A stretch of DNA of 64,000 nt from the NCBI RefSeq assembly GCF_046614675.1, contig NZ_JBKKJT010000005.1, forward strand, positions 248,001 through 312,000, written 5' to 3'. Made by a program: the position numbers and the translations under genes. Below are positions 1-9,105 of the stretch, piece by piece. The stretch's first letter is position 1. Each line of letters begins with the position of its first letter. The notes under the pieces are model-generated. The model was not told where the DNA came from. It saw only the letters and a program-made list of their open reading frames with translations, and did not search any database. The stretch is from Chryseobacterium cupriresistens. Lineage in GTDB: Bacteria > Bacteroidota > Bacteroidia > Flavobacteriales > Weeksellaceae.

Positions 1-688
1 TCAGATTATTATCTTTATCCAGCCCAAAAGCTGGAGTGATCATATCATCAAAAAATCCCTCATCATAAGCTTTTGCCATGTTCTGATGGCTTTTTAATGC
101 CAGTTGATCTTGTTCTTCTCTTGGTATATTGTAATATTGGGCAGTAATTTCTGTATGTTCACCCATCACAAGACCTGTTTTGGGTTCCTGCCCTTTATAA
201 GGAATGGGCATCCAGTCTTTCAGCTTCGGGCTTAGCAGTTGTTTTATTTTTCCAAACGCTGATTTCTCTTTATTGGCTTTGAGCATGGCTTTTCTTAACC
301 TTGGTGAAGACTCAAATGGAATATTGCTCATGGCTTCCACACCGCATGCAATACCACAGTCTATCTGACCCAGGGCAATTTTATTCCCAATATAAACAGC
401 TGCTTCAATTCCTGTATCACATGCCTGCTGAAGATCACAGGCAGGAGTAGCGGGATCCAGCGTTGTATTCATCACCGTTTCCCTGATGAGGTTGCTTTCG
501 GAAATATGTTTAATGACTGCGCCGCCGGCAACCTCTCCGAGTCGTTTTCCTTTTAAGTGATAACGGTCTATTAATCCGTTCAGAGAAGCAAGCAGAAGAT
601 CCTGATTTCCCTGCTCTGAATAAGCGGTATTCATTCTGGCAAAAGGAATTCTGTTGTATCCTACAATAGCCACTTTTTTTGTTTCCAT
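1..688 (-). CDS. Acetyl-CoA C-acyltransferase (thiolase, FadI-like), 3' part missing
   Basis: This is the N-terminal half of a thiolase, read from an ATG at 688 down to the window edge. It would cleave 3-ketoacyl-CoA or condense acetyl-CoA in the cytoplasm. The translation opens METKKVAIVGYNRIPFAR. The nucleophile region reads CDLQQACDTGIEAA, and a later stretch around DWMPIP...TGLVMGEHTE resembles the FadI branch rather than AtoB. The C-terminal catalytic His and Cys motifs lie outside the window. Its start is 10 bases from the TetR stop, so the two genes are very probably one transcript under the TetR operator at 1336-1359. Exact chain-length specificity cannot be told. Confidence 0.85.
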   Translation of the reverse strand, partial: METKKVAIVGYNRIPFARMNTAYSEQGNQDLLLASLNGLIDRYHLKGKRLGEVAGGAVIKHISESNLIRETVMNTTLDPATPACDLQQACDTGIEAAVYIGNKIALGQIDCGIACGVEAMSNIPFESSPRLRKAMLKANKEKSAFGKIKQLLSPKLKDWMPIPYKGQEPKTGLVMGEHTEITAQYYNIPREEQDQLALKSHQNMAKAYDEGFFDDMITPAFGLDKDNNL

Positions 689-698
689 ATGGTGTAAT

Positions 699-1304
699 TT
701 ATGATGGAAGAATATTGAGTTCATGATCAATCATTTGGGCAACCTTATCCAAGGCATGGTTGAGATAACTTTGATCTCCCATTGTTTTTGAAAGCAGAAT
801 TCCACCTTCAATAAGCATGATGAACAGGGAAGCATATTGCTCAGCATTGATTTTTTGATCAATTTCACCTTTATTTTGGCCCTCAGCGATAGTAGTTGAT
901 ATTTTGGTCATCCATTGTGTAAAAGACCTTTTCACCTGAGTTTTTAAAGCAGGAAATGAATCATCAGCTTCCGTAGCAGCATTCATCAGCGGACATCCGC
1001 CGTTGGCAAAGACAAACGTCCAGTTTTTTCGGTAAAAATCTATAAATGCATGGAGCTTATCCAATGACGTAGGGAATTCATTGCCAAAGGAGCGGCTGAG
1101 GGTTTTACTCAACACGGCGGCATTGTATTTATAAACCTCAATGGCTACTTCATCCTTGTTTTCAAAATTTCCATAAATGCTGCCTTTCGTCAATCCGGTT
1201 GCTTGGGTAATGTCTGACAGCGATGTGGAAATATAACCCTTGGTATTAAAAAGAGTTGCTGTTTTCTCAATGATATGCTGTTTTGTTTTTTCTGCCTTTG
1301 ACAT
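699..1304 (-). CDS. TetR/AcrR family transcriptional repressor
   Basis: This 201-residue cytoplasmic DNA-binding protein has the usual TetR length. The N-terminal helix-turn-helix spans about residues 8-55 (IIEKTATLFNTKGYISTSLSDI, then TGLTKGSIYGNFENKDE), followed by a helical ligand and dimerisation domain. A 10-base-arm palindrome lies directly upstream of its own -7 box, so it probably represses itself. The FadI-like thiolase starts 10 bases after the stop, which suggests an acyl-CoA or fatty-acid-derived inducer. That ligand is inference. The ATG at 1304 is the only start that gives a complete HTH. Confidence 0.9.
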   Translation of the reverse strand: MSKAEKTKQHIIEKTATLFNTKGYISTSLSDITQATGLTKGSIYGNFENKDEVAIEVYKYNAAVLSKTLSRSFGNEFPTSLDKLHAFIDFYRKNWTFVFANGGCPLMNAATEADDSFPALKTQVKRSFTQWMTKISTTIAEGQNKGEIDQKINAEQYASLFIMLIEGGILLSKTMGDQSYLNHALDKVAQMIDHELNILPS

Positions 1305-1325
1305 TATAAATGTTTAAATATGATG

Positions 1326-1359
1326 CAAATATACAAAAATATACCACTCGGTATATTTT
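1326..1359 (-). promoter_or_regulatory. TetR promoter -7 box with overlapping operator palindrome
   Basis: On the minus strand TATATTTG (1326-1333) matches the Bacteroidota -7 consensus TAnnTTTG. Immediately upstream, 1336-1359 is a perfect inverted repeat with 10-base arms and a 4-base spacer, core TATACC-ACTC-GGTATA. The position between the -7 and -33 regions is that expected for a repressor that blocks RNA polymerase. This supports autoregulation of the TetR-thiolase unit. Confidence 0.75.
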
Positions 1360-1483
1360 ATTGAGGACGAATAATTAATTTGAATGTTTTGGATTTAAGT
1401 TTTGGCTGAAGCCAATGGATTTTTTTTAAATTAAAAAAACGGACTTTTAGCCCGTTTCTATTGATATTGAATGAATACTTAAA

Positions 1484-1903
1484 TTAGTTTTCCAAAGTAG
1501 CATTCAAAGTAATTTCAAAGTTGAATGCGGCGCTTACAGGGCATCCTTCTTCTGCAATTTTCGCAAATTTCTGGAATTCCTCTTCTGAGATTCCCGGCAC
1601 TTTAGCGGTTAATGTCAATTCAGATTTTGTAATCTTACCAATATTGGGATCGAGGGTAATGACAGAAGTCGTCTTTAATTCTTCAGGATTATAACCTGCC
1701 TGAGATAATTCTGCATCCAGTTTCATCGTGAAGCATCCTGCATGGGCTGCTGCCAGTAATTCTTCGGGGTTGGTACCTACACCATCCGCAAAACGGCTGT
1801 TGAAAGAATATTGAGTCTGGTTTAAAGTTGTACTCTGAGTCGTTAAATGTCCTTTTCCTTCTTTAATAGTACCGTTCCAAACGGCTGTTGCGTTACGTCT
1901 CAT
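1484..1903 (-). CDS. OsmC/Ohr family hydroperoxide-detoxifying protein
   Basis: This 139-residue protein of normal OsmC length probably reduces organic or fatty-acid hydroperoxides in the cytoplasm. The two expected reactive cysteines are visible, in AAAHAGCFTM and EEGCPVSAAF. An upstream open frame would extend the protein to 209 residues, but that extension overlaps the AraC gene and covers a good promoter at 1948-1978. The ATG giving MRRNATAVWNG at 1903 is therefore preferred. It is transcribed alone or with the TetR gene 179 bases downstream, which has its own promoter. Confidence 0.88.
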   Translation of the reverse strand: MRRNATAVWNGTIKEGKGHLTTQSTTLNQTQYSFNSRFADGVGTNPEELLAAAHAGCFTMKLDAELSQAGYNPEELKTTSVITLDPNIGKITKSELTLTAKVPGISEEEFQKFAKIAEEGCPVSAAFNFEITLNATLEN

Positions 1904-1947
1904 AATGTTTGTTTTTTTGTATTTAGTATTGTTTGATTTTGATGTTA

Positions 1948-1978
1948 CAAAGGTATGTCTGCGATAAGGATCTTTCAA
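1948..1978 (-). promoter_or_regulatory. Promoter of the osmC-like gene
   Basis: On the minus strand TACCTTTG (1948-1955) matches TAnnTTTG, and a TTG (1976-1978) lies 20 bases further upstream, the spacing expected for the -33 element in Flavobacteriia. It sits 45 bases before the ATG at 1903 and supports that start. Confidence 0.6.
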
Positions 1979-1991
1979 TAGATAAAATGAC

Positions 1992-2858
1992 TTAAATATT
2001 GTACTTTTTTCCCGTAGAGTAATTTTTTTTAAAATTTGCGGGAGTGCTTCCTGTTTTATTGGTGAAAAGACGGTTGAAATAAGCCGGATCTTCATATCCG
2101 AGATCATAGGCAATTTCTTTTACAGGTTTATCCGTATAGAATAGTAATCTTTTTGCTTCTAATAAAATTCTGTTAATGATAAACTGGTTGGGAGACTCCA
2201 GCTTTAAGTTTTTAAATTTATGAGTTAAAGTTTTTGGAGCAATGTGAAGAAGTTCTGCATAATCTGCGACATTATGTTTTTCTCTGAAATGAATTTCCAG
2301 GTGTCTGCTGAAATCCCGGAAAATATCAAGTTCGCTGCCAGGAATTCTGATGGTATCATTGTCTAAGTTTTGTTTCTTCCATTTGCGGGTAGCCCGTATG
2401 ATGATCTGTTTTACATACGTTCTGATCATTTCCTCTGCAGAAGAATCTCTCCATTCAAGTTCATCCTGGATATTCTGGAACAAACTTTTTATAAGAATGG
2501 CTTCTGAGTTGTCAAGTTCCACAAAAGGAATTTCAAATACATTATGAAAAAGAAGCCCGTCACACGCCACTTCCTTATCATGGATCTGGATACAGTAGAA
2601 ATCTCTGTTATAAAAAAGAAGGATTGATTCGTCCTGTCCTTTTTGTATGCTTAGATGCTGGTTGGTCAGAAAAAACAGAGAGGGTTTCTTTGTTCTATAA
2701 TGATTAAAGTCTACCGTAAGCTCATATCCGGGAGGAATAAAAAACACCTTGATATCAGTTTTGAAATGATTTCCGTTGAAGTTTTCCAGATTTTCTTCTG
2801 AAAATACTTCCAGTCCGAGTCTTTTATAGTGGTCTTCAAAAATAAGCTGTTGCGGCAT
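1992..2858 (-). CDS. AraC family transcriptional regulator
   Basis: A 288-residue regulator with an N-terminal sensor half (about residues 1-170, cupin-like by position only) and a C-terminal double helix-turn-helix (about 185-285). The second HTH carries the classic AraC signature around PVKEIAYDLGYEDPAYFNRLF and ends TGSTPANFKKNY. It is transcribed away from a second AraC gene at 3060, with 201 bases between them. The OsmC-like gene follows 88 bases downstream with its own promoter and may be the target. Effector unknown. Confidence 0.88.
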   Translation of the reverse strand: MPQQLIFEDHYKRLGLEVFSEENLENFNGNHFKTDIKVFFIPPGYELTVDFNHYRTKKPSLFFLTNQHLSIQKGQDESILLFYNRDFYCIQIHDKEVACDGLLFHNVFEIPFVELDNSEAILIKSLFQNIQDELEWRDSSAEEMIRTYVKQIIIRATRKWKKQNLDNDTIRIPGSELDIFRDFSRHLEIHFREKHNVADYAELLHIAPKTLTHKFKNLKLESPNQFIINRILLEAKRLLFYTDKPVKEIAYDLGYEDPAYFNRLFTNKTGSTPANFKKNYSTGKKYNI

Positions 2859-2930
2859 CCTTTAACTTTAGTTTAAAGATACAAAAAAGCATGATTTGAT
2901 CCGTATTAAATTATCCAACCTATGATTTCT

Positions 2931-2938
2931 TATGTTTG
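2931..2938 (+). promoter_or_regulatory. Candidate -7 box for the PUL AraC regulator
   Basis: TATGTTTG matches TAnnTTTG and faces the AraC gene at 3060, leaving a leader of about 115 bases. No TTG is present at the -33 position, so this is weak, or an activator-dependent promoter. The rest of 2859-3059 is AT-rich with no other gene. Confidence 0.3.
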
Positions 2939-3059
2939 ATATATAAAATTGAAATAAAAATAAATTGGAAATATGTTTTTACATTGATATTATTTTATCA
3001 TTTTTACAAAGATTTGTATTGTAACCTAAAAGTATTAACTTTTTTTCATAACTGCCTGT

Positions 3060-3938
3060 ATGAGCGAATTAGAAAATATTCTGAGAGAAATAACTCCACT
3101 ATCTCCTGAGGATAGTTTTCTCGTGTTTGACAGGATTAAGGCCTCATTTGACTTTCCATATCATTACCACCCGGAAATAGAAATCAATTTTGTTTATAAG
3201 GGGAAGGGCTACAAAAGAATGGTGGGAGATCATACCGGAGAGATCGGAAATATAGAATTGGTGTTGGTAGGTCCAAATTTACCGCATTGCTGGGCTAATT
3301 ACAGATGTAAGAACAGAAAGACCCACGAAATTACCATACAATTCAATCAGGATTTCTTTAATCAGTCACTGATGGAGAAAAATATCCTGAAACCTATCAA
3401 TAATCTTATGAAAGATTCCATCCGGGGAATTCTTTTTTCTACAGAAACTGCCGAGAAACTAAAAGATTCGTTTCTCAATCTTTCAAAGATGAACAGCTTT
3501 GAATCTTTCATAGAAATTATGAAGATTCTGAATGAACTGGCTGTGGCAGAGGATAAAACACTTTTATCTTCGTATAGTATTGAACTTGAAACTTTCGCAG
3601 ATAATGATAAAATGAAAGTGGTTCATGATTTTGTCCATAAAAATTTTGAAAACAAAATTACACTGGATAATGCAGCATCATTGGTGAATATGAGCAATGT
3701 GACGTTCAATAGGTTTATTAAAAAAAGAACAGGAAAAACCTTTATCAATTATCTTAACGAGATAAGAATCAGCTATGCTGCACGCTGGTTGATGGAAAAG
3801 AATCTGACTGTTTTTGAAATTGCTTTTGAGGCTGGCTTTAATAATATCGCCAACTTTAATAAAGTATTTAAGTCGATCAAAAAGACAACTCCAACCGAAT
3901 TTAGAGAACAGTTCAAAGGAGTTAAAAAGATTGAATAA
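3060..3938 (+). CDS. AraC family regulator, probable N-glycan PUL activator
   Basis: This 292-residue protein has an N-terminal cupin sugar-sensing domain (about 20-110; FDFPYHYHPEIEINFVYKGK and GPNLPHCW carry the His-rich strands). A C-terminal AraC HTH pair (about 190-285) includes MSNVTFNRFIKKRTGKTF and FEIAFEAGFNNIANFNKVF. It lies 386 bases upstream of susC on the same strand. Its position suggests that it senses a mannose-containing ligand and activates the locus, in place of the hybrid two-component or ECF/anti-sigma regulators common in other PULs. The ligand is inference. Confidence 0.88.
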   Translation: MSELENILREITPLSPEDSFLVFDRIKASFDFPYHYHPEIEINFVYKGKGYKRMVGDHTGEIGNIELVLVGPNLPHCWANYRCKNRKTHEITIQFNQDFFNQSLMEKNILKPINNLMKDSIRGILFSTETAEKLKDSFLNLSKMNSFESFIEIMKILNELAVAEDKTLLSSYSIELETFADNDKMKVVHDFVHKNFENKITLDNAASLVNMSNVTFNRFIKKRTGKTFINYLNEIRISYAARWLMEKNLTVFEIAFEAGFNNIANFNKVFKSIKKTTPTEFREQFKGVKKIE

Positions 3939-4324
3939 TACGTTTTAAAAATTTATTTTTTCTTTTTAACATACTATTTTTTGCACTAAAATTCTGTGCA
4001 AAAATCTTCTTTTATTTTGTCAGAATATCAGAATAAATCCTCTTTTTTTTAATGTTTGGAGAGTGTTGTATTATGTTGATATATAGGGTTTTAATGTCTT
4101 TTAAAATTAATTGCTGAAAAAATAATATCGTTTTATGATAAAATAGTATTATATCAGACTGGTTACAAAATTTAGATTTGTGAATGTGAATTAAATCTTA
4201 ACAAAACTTTAAATAATTTAATACATAAACGGCAAAATTTTGCTGAAAGAACAATAATTTTTTTTGTATTAAAAAATAAAGTAATGTCATTGATTCTCAA
4301 TTAAATCTAACGAATCTATACCTT
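3939..4324 (+). promoter_or_regulatory. 386-base noncoding region: susC promoter and long leader
   Basis: No gene is visible. TAGATTTG at 4173-4180 matches TAnnTTTG and would give a leader of about 140 bases before susC. No TTG lies at the -33 spacing, which fits an activator-dependent promoter controlled by the neighbouring AraC protein. The stretch is very AT-rich, with several T runs and no convincing terminator hairpin. Long leaders are common ahead of susC genes, where they can host post-transcriptional control. Confidence 0.4.
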
Positions 4325-7291
4325 ATGAGAAAAGCAGTTATACCCGTTCTGTTTGTTTTTTCACTCACTGCGAATGCACAGGAGAAAAAAACAGCCGATA
4401 CTACGAAGACAACCAGTATTGAGGAGGTCGTGGTCACCTCTTTGGGGATAAAAAGGCAGGCCCGCTCTTTGACGTATTCCAGTCAGCAGATTGGCGGGGA
4501 TGAGCTTACAGAAGTGAAAACTCCCAATCTATTAAATTCGATCAACGGAAAAGTTTCCAATGTGCAGATCAACAGAACCAATGGTGTAGGTAGCTCCGTA
4601 AGGGTGGTCATGAGAGGAGATAAGTCTGTCAACAGTGCACAGCCACTGTATGTGATTGATGGTATTCCCATTATCAACGGAACAGGAAAATCAGCAGATA
4701 TCGGACAGTATTCCAATATGCCGGATCCGGGGGATGTATTGAGCTCCATCAATCCTGATGATATTGAAAGCATCAACTTCCTGAAAGGAGCTTCTGCTTC
4801 TGCATTGTACGGTTCTGCCGGAGGTAATGGGGCTATCCTGATTACAACTAAAAAAGGACGTGCAGGGAAAAGTTCAATTACTTACAGCTCCAGCCTTACA
4901 GTGGACAGGGCTTATAGTCTTCCAAAACTACAGCACAGTTATCTATCTTATGACCCTTCTGTATCGGGATCACAGCCGGGACAGTCAGTAGAAAGCTGGG
5001 GCGCAAAAGGATCTTCTAAAGATTATCTTAAAGACTTCCTTCAGACAGGAACAACTTGGGTAAATAGCCTTTCTTTCCAGTCAGGAAATGAGAGATCAAC
5101 AAGTTATTTCTCAATCGGAAATACCACCAACAAAGGAGTGGTTCCCATGTCTTATTTTGATCAGTATAACGTTTCTTTCAGAAATTCAAGTAAGTTTCTG
5201 GATGATAAGTTAACATTAGATGCCAACTTCATCGGTTCATTACAGGAAAGTAAGAACAGACAGACTCCCGGAGCATCTTTTTCTCCCTTGACGAGTTTGT
5301 ACTGGTTGCCAAGAGGAGTAGATTTTGATCAGTATGGTCCAGATAATTACACTTATTTAAATAAAGAAAGATTTTTACCTGCTCAAAACTGGTGGGAGGT
5401 TAATCCGGATGGAAGTTTTAAAGGAAACCCACCAACACAGAACCCTTATTGGATTTTAAACCGTAATCCGGTTACTGTAAGCAATAAAAATACCTATGGA
5501 GCGCTTTCATTATCTTACCAGATCAATCCTTGGTTAACGGCAAGAGTGAGAGGAAATTATAGCTGGAATATTTCAGACAGTCAGCGTGATATTGCTGCTT
5601 TTTCAGCACCTACTTTACTGGCTGTTAAGGAAGGAATTAATGGAAGAATTCTTAAGAATACCTATGAAAACTCTTCAACATATGGGGACGTGTTGCTTAT
5701 CGGTAGTCCTAAAATTAGTGAGTCTTTCTCTTTAGATTTTACGTTAGGAGGAAGTATCAATACAACAAGAAATAAAATAGGACAAATTGATAACGCATAT
5801 CTGACAAACCCTAACCTTTTCACTGTGAGTAATCTTGAATGGGGTAAAAAAAGATCCCCTGGTGATGGATATCATAATATCTATACCAATATGAAGAAGC
5901 AGGTACAATCTGTATTTGCAAGTGCTACAGTAGGGTATAAAAATATGTTTTATGTGGACATGACTTTTAGAAATGACTGGGATTCCAGTCTGGCCTTAAC
6001 AGGGAGAACGGGATTTGACTATGAATCTGTAGGAGCTAATGCTGTGTTATCTTCTGTTTTCAAACTTCCGGAAGTCATTAGTTTCTGGAAAGTAAGAGGA
6101 TCTTATGCAACGGTAGGATTAGGGTTGCCTACCAATATTTCCAATGCTATGATTGAATATAATAAAGGATATACTGTTGGTGTAGATGCGGGAACACTTG
6201 TGTTTCCAAAGAGTTCATTCATTACTGATCCTAAGTATAAAGACCTGTTTCCGAAACCTGAATTTAATAAAACTTTTGAAGTTGGAACAGAGCTAAGGAT
6301 GTTTAGTAATAAATTAAGTTTTGATATTACTTACTACAACTCCAATACGAGTAATCAATTGTTAGAGACAAAAATCGATTCTTATTTCGGAGGAATAGCT
6401 CCTGGATCATATTATATCAATGCAGGAAAAATCCGAAATACAGGTTTTGAATCTTCATTGTCATATAAGGTCTTCAGTTCAGAAAAATTTGGATGGACAA
6501 CTACATTAAATGCTTCTGCCAATAAAAACAAAATTGTTGAATTGTTTCCACCAAGCTTACCTATATCAGAAAACCAACTTTTCTCATTAACAGGTGGAGG
6601 GGAATACACCAAACTGAAATTAGGAGGATCTTTTGGTGATCTTTATGGAATCAAGTTCAAAAGAGATGATCAGGGACGTATTTTAGTAAATGAGAAAGGG
6701 ATCCCTTTAGCAGAAGGTACTCCTTCTTATCTGGGTAATCCGAACCCTAAGTTTATTATGGGATTCAATAACTCCTTTAACATTGGTAAGCTGGGAATCT
6801 CTTTCCTTATTGATGGTAAATTTGGAGGGAAGGTACTTTCCCTTACAGAAAAAGCAAACGATATCTACGGAGTGAGTCAGTCTACAGCTGATGCAAGAGA
6901 TGCAGGCGGAGTATCTATTCCAAATGCTGTATATGCACCCGGAACTCCAAATGCAGGTCAGGCTTACACAGGTTTAACCAATGCAAAAGATTATTATAAA
7001 GCAGTAGGAACAACAGAAGGGTTTGGAAAAGGTATTGATGAAGCCTATCTGTACAGTGCTACAACAATACGTTTACGCCAGGCTTCCATTTCATATACTT
7101 TCGATATTCAATCTAAATATATGAGAAACGCAACCGTAAGCTTAGTAGGAACCAACTTATTTTTCTTCTACAAGAAAGCACCGTTTGATCCTGAGCAAGT
7201 ATCAGGGAATACACCTGGTGGAGTTGGGGTAGATTCATTCGGATTACCGGTTACCCGATCTATTGGATTATCATTAAAAGCTAACTTCTAA
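4325..7291 (+). CDS. SusC/RagA family TonB-dependent outer-membrane transporter
   Basis: This 988-residue outer-membrane barrel would import glycans bound by its SusD partner, powered by TonB. A signal peptide (about 1-18, ending TANAQ) is followed almost at once by the TonB-box/plug region (SIEEVVVTSLGIKRQ, then a plug with PLYVIDGIPI and the ASALYGSAGGNGAILITTKKG hallmark). The carboxypeptidase-like N-terminal domain found in many SusC proteins is absent. The C-terminus ends SIGLSLKANF, with the terminal Phe of outer-membrane barrels. susD follows after 17 bases. The neighbours point to high-mannose or other N-glycan oligosaccharides as substrate. Confidence 0.95.
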   Translation: MRKAVIPVLFVFSLTANAQEKKTADTTKTTSIEEVVVTSLGIKRQARSLTYSSQQIGGDELTEVKTPNLLNSINGKVSNVQINRTNGVGSSVRVVMRGDKSVNSAQPLYVIDGIPIINGTGKSADIGQYSNMPDPGDVLSSINPDDIESINFLKGASASALYGSAGGNGAILITTKKGRAGKSSITYSSSLTVDRAYSLPKLQHSYLSYDPSVSGSQPGQSVESWGAKGSSKDYLKDFLQTGTTWVNSLSFQSGNERSTSYFSIGNTTNKGVVPMSYFDQYNVSFRNSSKFLDDKLTLDANFIGSLQESKNRQTPGASFSPLTSLYWLPRGVDFDQYGPDNYTYLNKERFLPAQNWWEVNPDGSFKGNPPTQNPYWILNRNPVTVSNKNTYGALSLSYQINPWLTARVRGNYSWNISDSQRDIAAFSAPTLLAVKEGINGRILKNTYENSSTYGDVLLIGSPKISESFSLDFTLGGSINTTRNKIGQIDNAYLTNPNLFTVSNLEWGKKRSPGDGYHNIYTNMKKQVQSVFASATVGYKNMFYVDMTFRNDWDSSLALTGRTGFDYESVGANAVLSSVFKLPEVISFWKVRGSYATVGLGLPTNISNAMIEYNKGYTVGVDAGTLVFPKSSFITDPKYKDLFPKPEFNKTFEVGTELRMFSNKLSFDITYYNSNTSNQLLETKIDSYFGGIAPGSYYINAGKIRNTGFESSLSYKVFSSEKFGWTTTLNASANKNKIVELFPPSLPISENQLFSLTGGGEYTKLKLGGSFGDLYGIKFKRDDQGRILVNEKGIPLAEGTPSYLGNPNPKFIMGFNNSFNIGKLGISFLIDGKFGGKVLSLTEKANDIYGVSQSTADARDAGGVSIPNAVYAPGTPNAGQAYTGLTNAKDYYKAVGTTEGFGKGIDEAYLYSATTIRLRQASISYTFDIQSKYMRNATVSLVGTNLFFFYKKAPFDPEQVSGNTPGGVGVDSFGLPVTRSIGLSLKANF

Positions 7292-7308
7292 CTTTTACAA
7301 TTAAAGAA

Positions 7309-8934
7309 ATGAAAATCAATCATATAAAAATATTGGCATTCGGAGCTGTACTATTGTTTTCTGCTTCAGGATGTACTAATGACTTTGAACAGTATAATCA
7401 GGAAAAGGCGGGAGGTCCTGAAAATTTTTACGCCGATTTTATCGCTGTTGTTGATCCGATGAAATCCATGCAAAGAGGATTACAGTCAGATTATCAGCTT
7501 TATCCTAACCTGAGTGCAGATATGTACAGTGGAATGTTCAGTACCGCAACACCATTTAATGGCGGGGTAAATAATCTTACTTATTCGATGATGGACGGAT
7601 GGAATAACAGAATCATTGCCAGACAACAGGATATTTTCAATTACTCCCTTATCATCGATAATACGGCTAAGGAAATCTATAAAGGTGTAGATTTTACAGG
7701 AACATTTGCTGTTAAAAAAATTCTGAAAGTTATTACGGCAGCAAGAGTTTCAGACAGTCACGGCCCGGTAGTCTACAGCAAATATGAAAAGCCCAATCCG
7801 AATGGAGTTACAGATTTTGATTCTCAACAGGAAGCTTACAATTATTTTATTGCTGATCTTAGCGCAGCTATTAACGATTTGCAGAAAGTAATTGCCATGC
7901 CAGCGACACAGAACGTAGAAGATAAATCGGCATTGAAAAAAGCAGATTTAGTATACGGCGGAAATATGGCGCAATGGGCAAAATTTGCCAATTCATTAAA
8001 GCTGAGGTTAGCCATGAGAATGAGCTATGCTGATCCTGCGAAATCTAAACAATATGCAGAAGAAGCATTGGCTTCACCTGCAGGATTGATTACGGATAAT
8101 GCGGACAATGCGTTGATCAGTGTAGGACAGTCAGAATTGAGTTTTATCATCTATTCATGGGGAGATTGTTTAATTGGTGCGCCATTGATGGCTTATATGA
8201 ACGGATATAATGACCCAAGACTTCCTGCCTATGCTATTCCTGCATCTGATCCAAGCTTACAGGGAAAATATATAGGAATCCGCCAGGGAATAGATTTATT
8301 AAATGGTAAATCAACGTACGGAGGGTTCTCACAGCCACAGGCAAAATCTGCCAGCGGAGATTATTTTTCCGGTACCGATGGTAAAATGAAATTATTCACC
8401 GCTGCAGAAACATGGTTCCTTAGAGCTGAAGCTGCTTTGAGAGGATATGCAGGAGCAGGAGATATTCAAACCAACTATACAACCGGAGTTCAGCAGTCTT
8501 TCGGAGAATGGGGGAAAAGTGCTAGTGTTGCTGCTTATCTTGCCGATAATACTTCTACTGAAGCACCTTATATTGATCCGAAAAATGCAGACAATAACGT
8601 ACTTGTTGGAAACCCTCAGTTAAGTACCATTACGATTGCATGGAATAACGGTGATACCAACGAAAGAAAATTAGAAAGAATTATTACCCAAAAATGGCTA
8701 TCCCTTTATCCAAACGGACCGGAAGCATGGGCTGAGCAGAGAAGAACAGGTTATCCGGTTCTTTTCAAGGTAAGAAAGAATGACAGCGGCGGAGCCATCA
8801 GTACAGAAGCAATGATAAGGAGAATTCCTTTTACTATTGATACCAAAACATCATTATATAATTACCAGCAAGCTGCTCAAATGCTGAACGGTCCTGATAC
8901 CGGAGGAACAAAGCTTTGGTGGGATAAGAAATAA
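7309..8934 (+). CDS. SusD/RagB family glycan-binding lipoprotein (SusD-like group 2)
   Basis: This 541-residue surface lipoprotein would cap the SusC barrel and bind glycans. The lipoprotein signal ends SASGC, with lipidated Cys22, followed by TND. The body has the TPR-rich SusD-like-2 look, for example NLSADMYSGMFST early on and WFLRAEAALRGYAGAGD near residue 370. The C-terminal part contains ITQKWLSLYPNGPEAWAEQRR, a recognisable segment of this family. It is cotranscribed with susC, and a large imperfect hairpin region follows before the MFS gene. Ligand specificity is inferred from context. Confidence 0.93.
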   Translation: MKINHIKILAFGAVLLFSASGCTNDFEQYNQEKAGGPENFYADFIAVVDPMKSMQRGLQSDYQLYPNLSADMYSGMFSTATPFNGGVNNLTYSMMDGWNNRIIARQQDIFNYSLIIDNTAKEIYKGVDFTGTFAVKKILKVITAARVSDSHGPVVYSKYEKPNPNGVTDFDSQQEAYNYFIADLSAAINDLQKVIAMPATQNVEDKSALKKADLVYGGNMAQWAKFANSLKLRLAMRMSYADPAKSKQYAEEALASPAGLITDNADNALISVGQSELSFIIYSWGDCLIGAPLMAYMNGYNDPRLPAYAIPASDPSLQGKYIGIRQGIDLLNGKSTYGGFSQPQAKSASGDYFSGTDGKMKLFTAAETWFLRAEAALRGYAGAGDIQTNYTTGVQQSFGEWGKSASVAAYLADNTSTEAPYIDPKNADNNVLVGNPQLSTITIAWNNGDTNERKLERIITQKWLSLYPNGPEAWAEQRRTGYPVLFKVRKNDSGGAISTEAMIRRIPFTIDTKTSLYNYQQAAQMLNGPDTGGTKLWWDKK

Positions 8935-8958
8935 AAAATATTCAGAATCACTCATCAG

Positions 8959-9085
8959 TAAAGAGACATCTCAAGATCAGATTTATTTGATACATTCATT
9001 GAGGCGGGAGAATAGAGTAGAATCTCCAAAAAATTTATAGTTTCGTTTTTTTAGCCTGAATGTATTTTTGAGATGTTCTCTTTTA
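8959..9085 (+). repeat. Nested long-range inverted repeats between susD and the MFS gene
   Basis: Three inverted repeats nest inside one another. The outer arms 8959-8974 and 9068-9085 pair over about 15 bases with one or two bulges (AAAGAGACATCTCAA against TTGAGATGTTCTCTTT). The middle arms 8990-8998 and 9057-9065 are perfect over 9 bases (ATACATTCA/TGAATGTAT). A GGC/GCC pair and a small GGAGA/TCTCC hairpin lie inside. The transcript should fold into one elongated structure. It could be an mRNA-processing or stability element, an attenuator, or a decayed MITE-like repeat. Only the pairing is observed. Confidence 0.6.
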
Positions 9086-9105
9086 TTTAGAATCTTATTT
9101 TAAAT

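Noticed and set aside
1904..2113. N-terminal extension of the OsmC-like protein
   Set aside because: It would cover a good promoter and overlap the AraC gene; family length fits the shorter protein.
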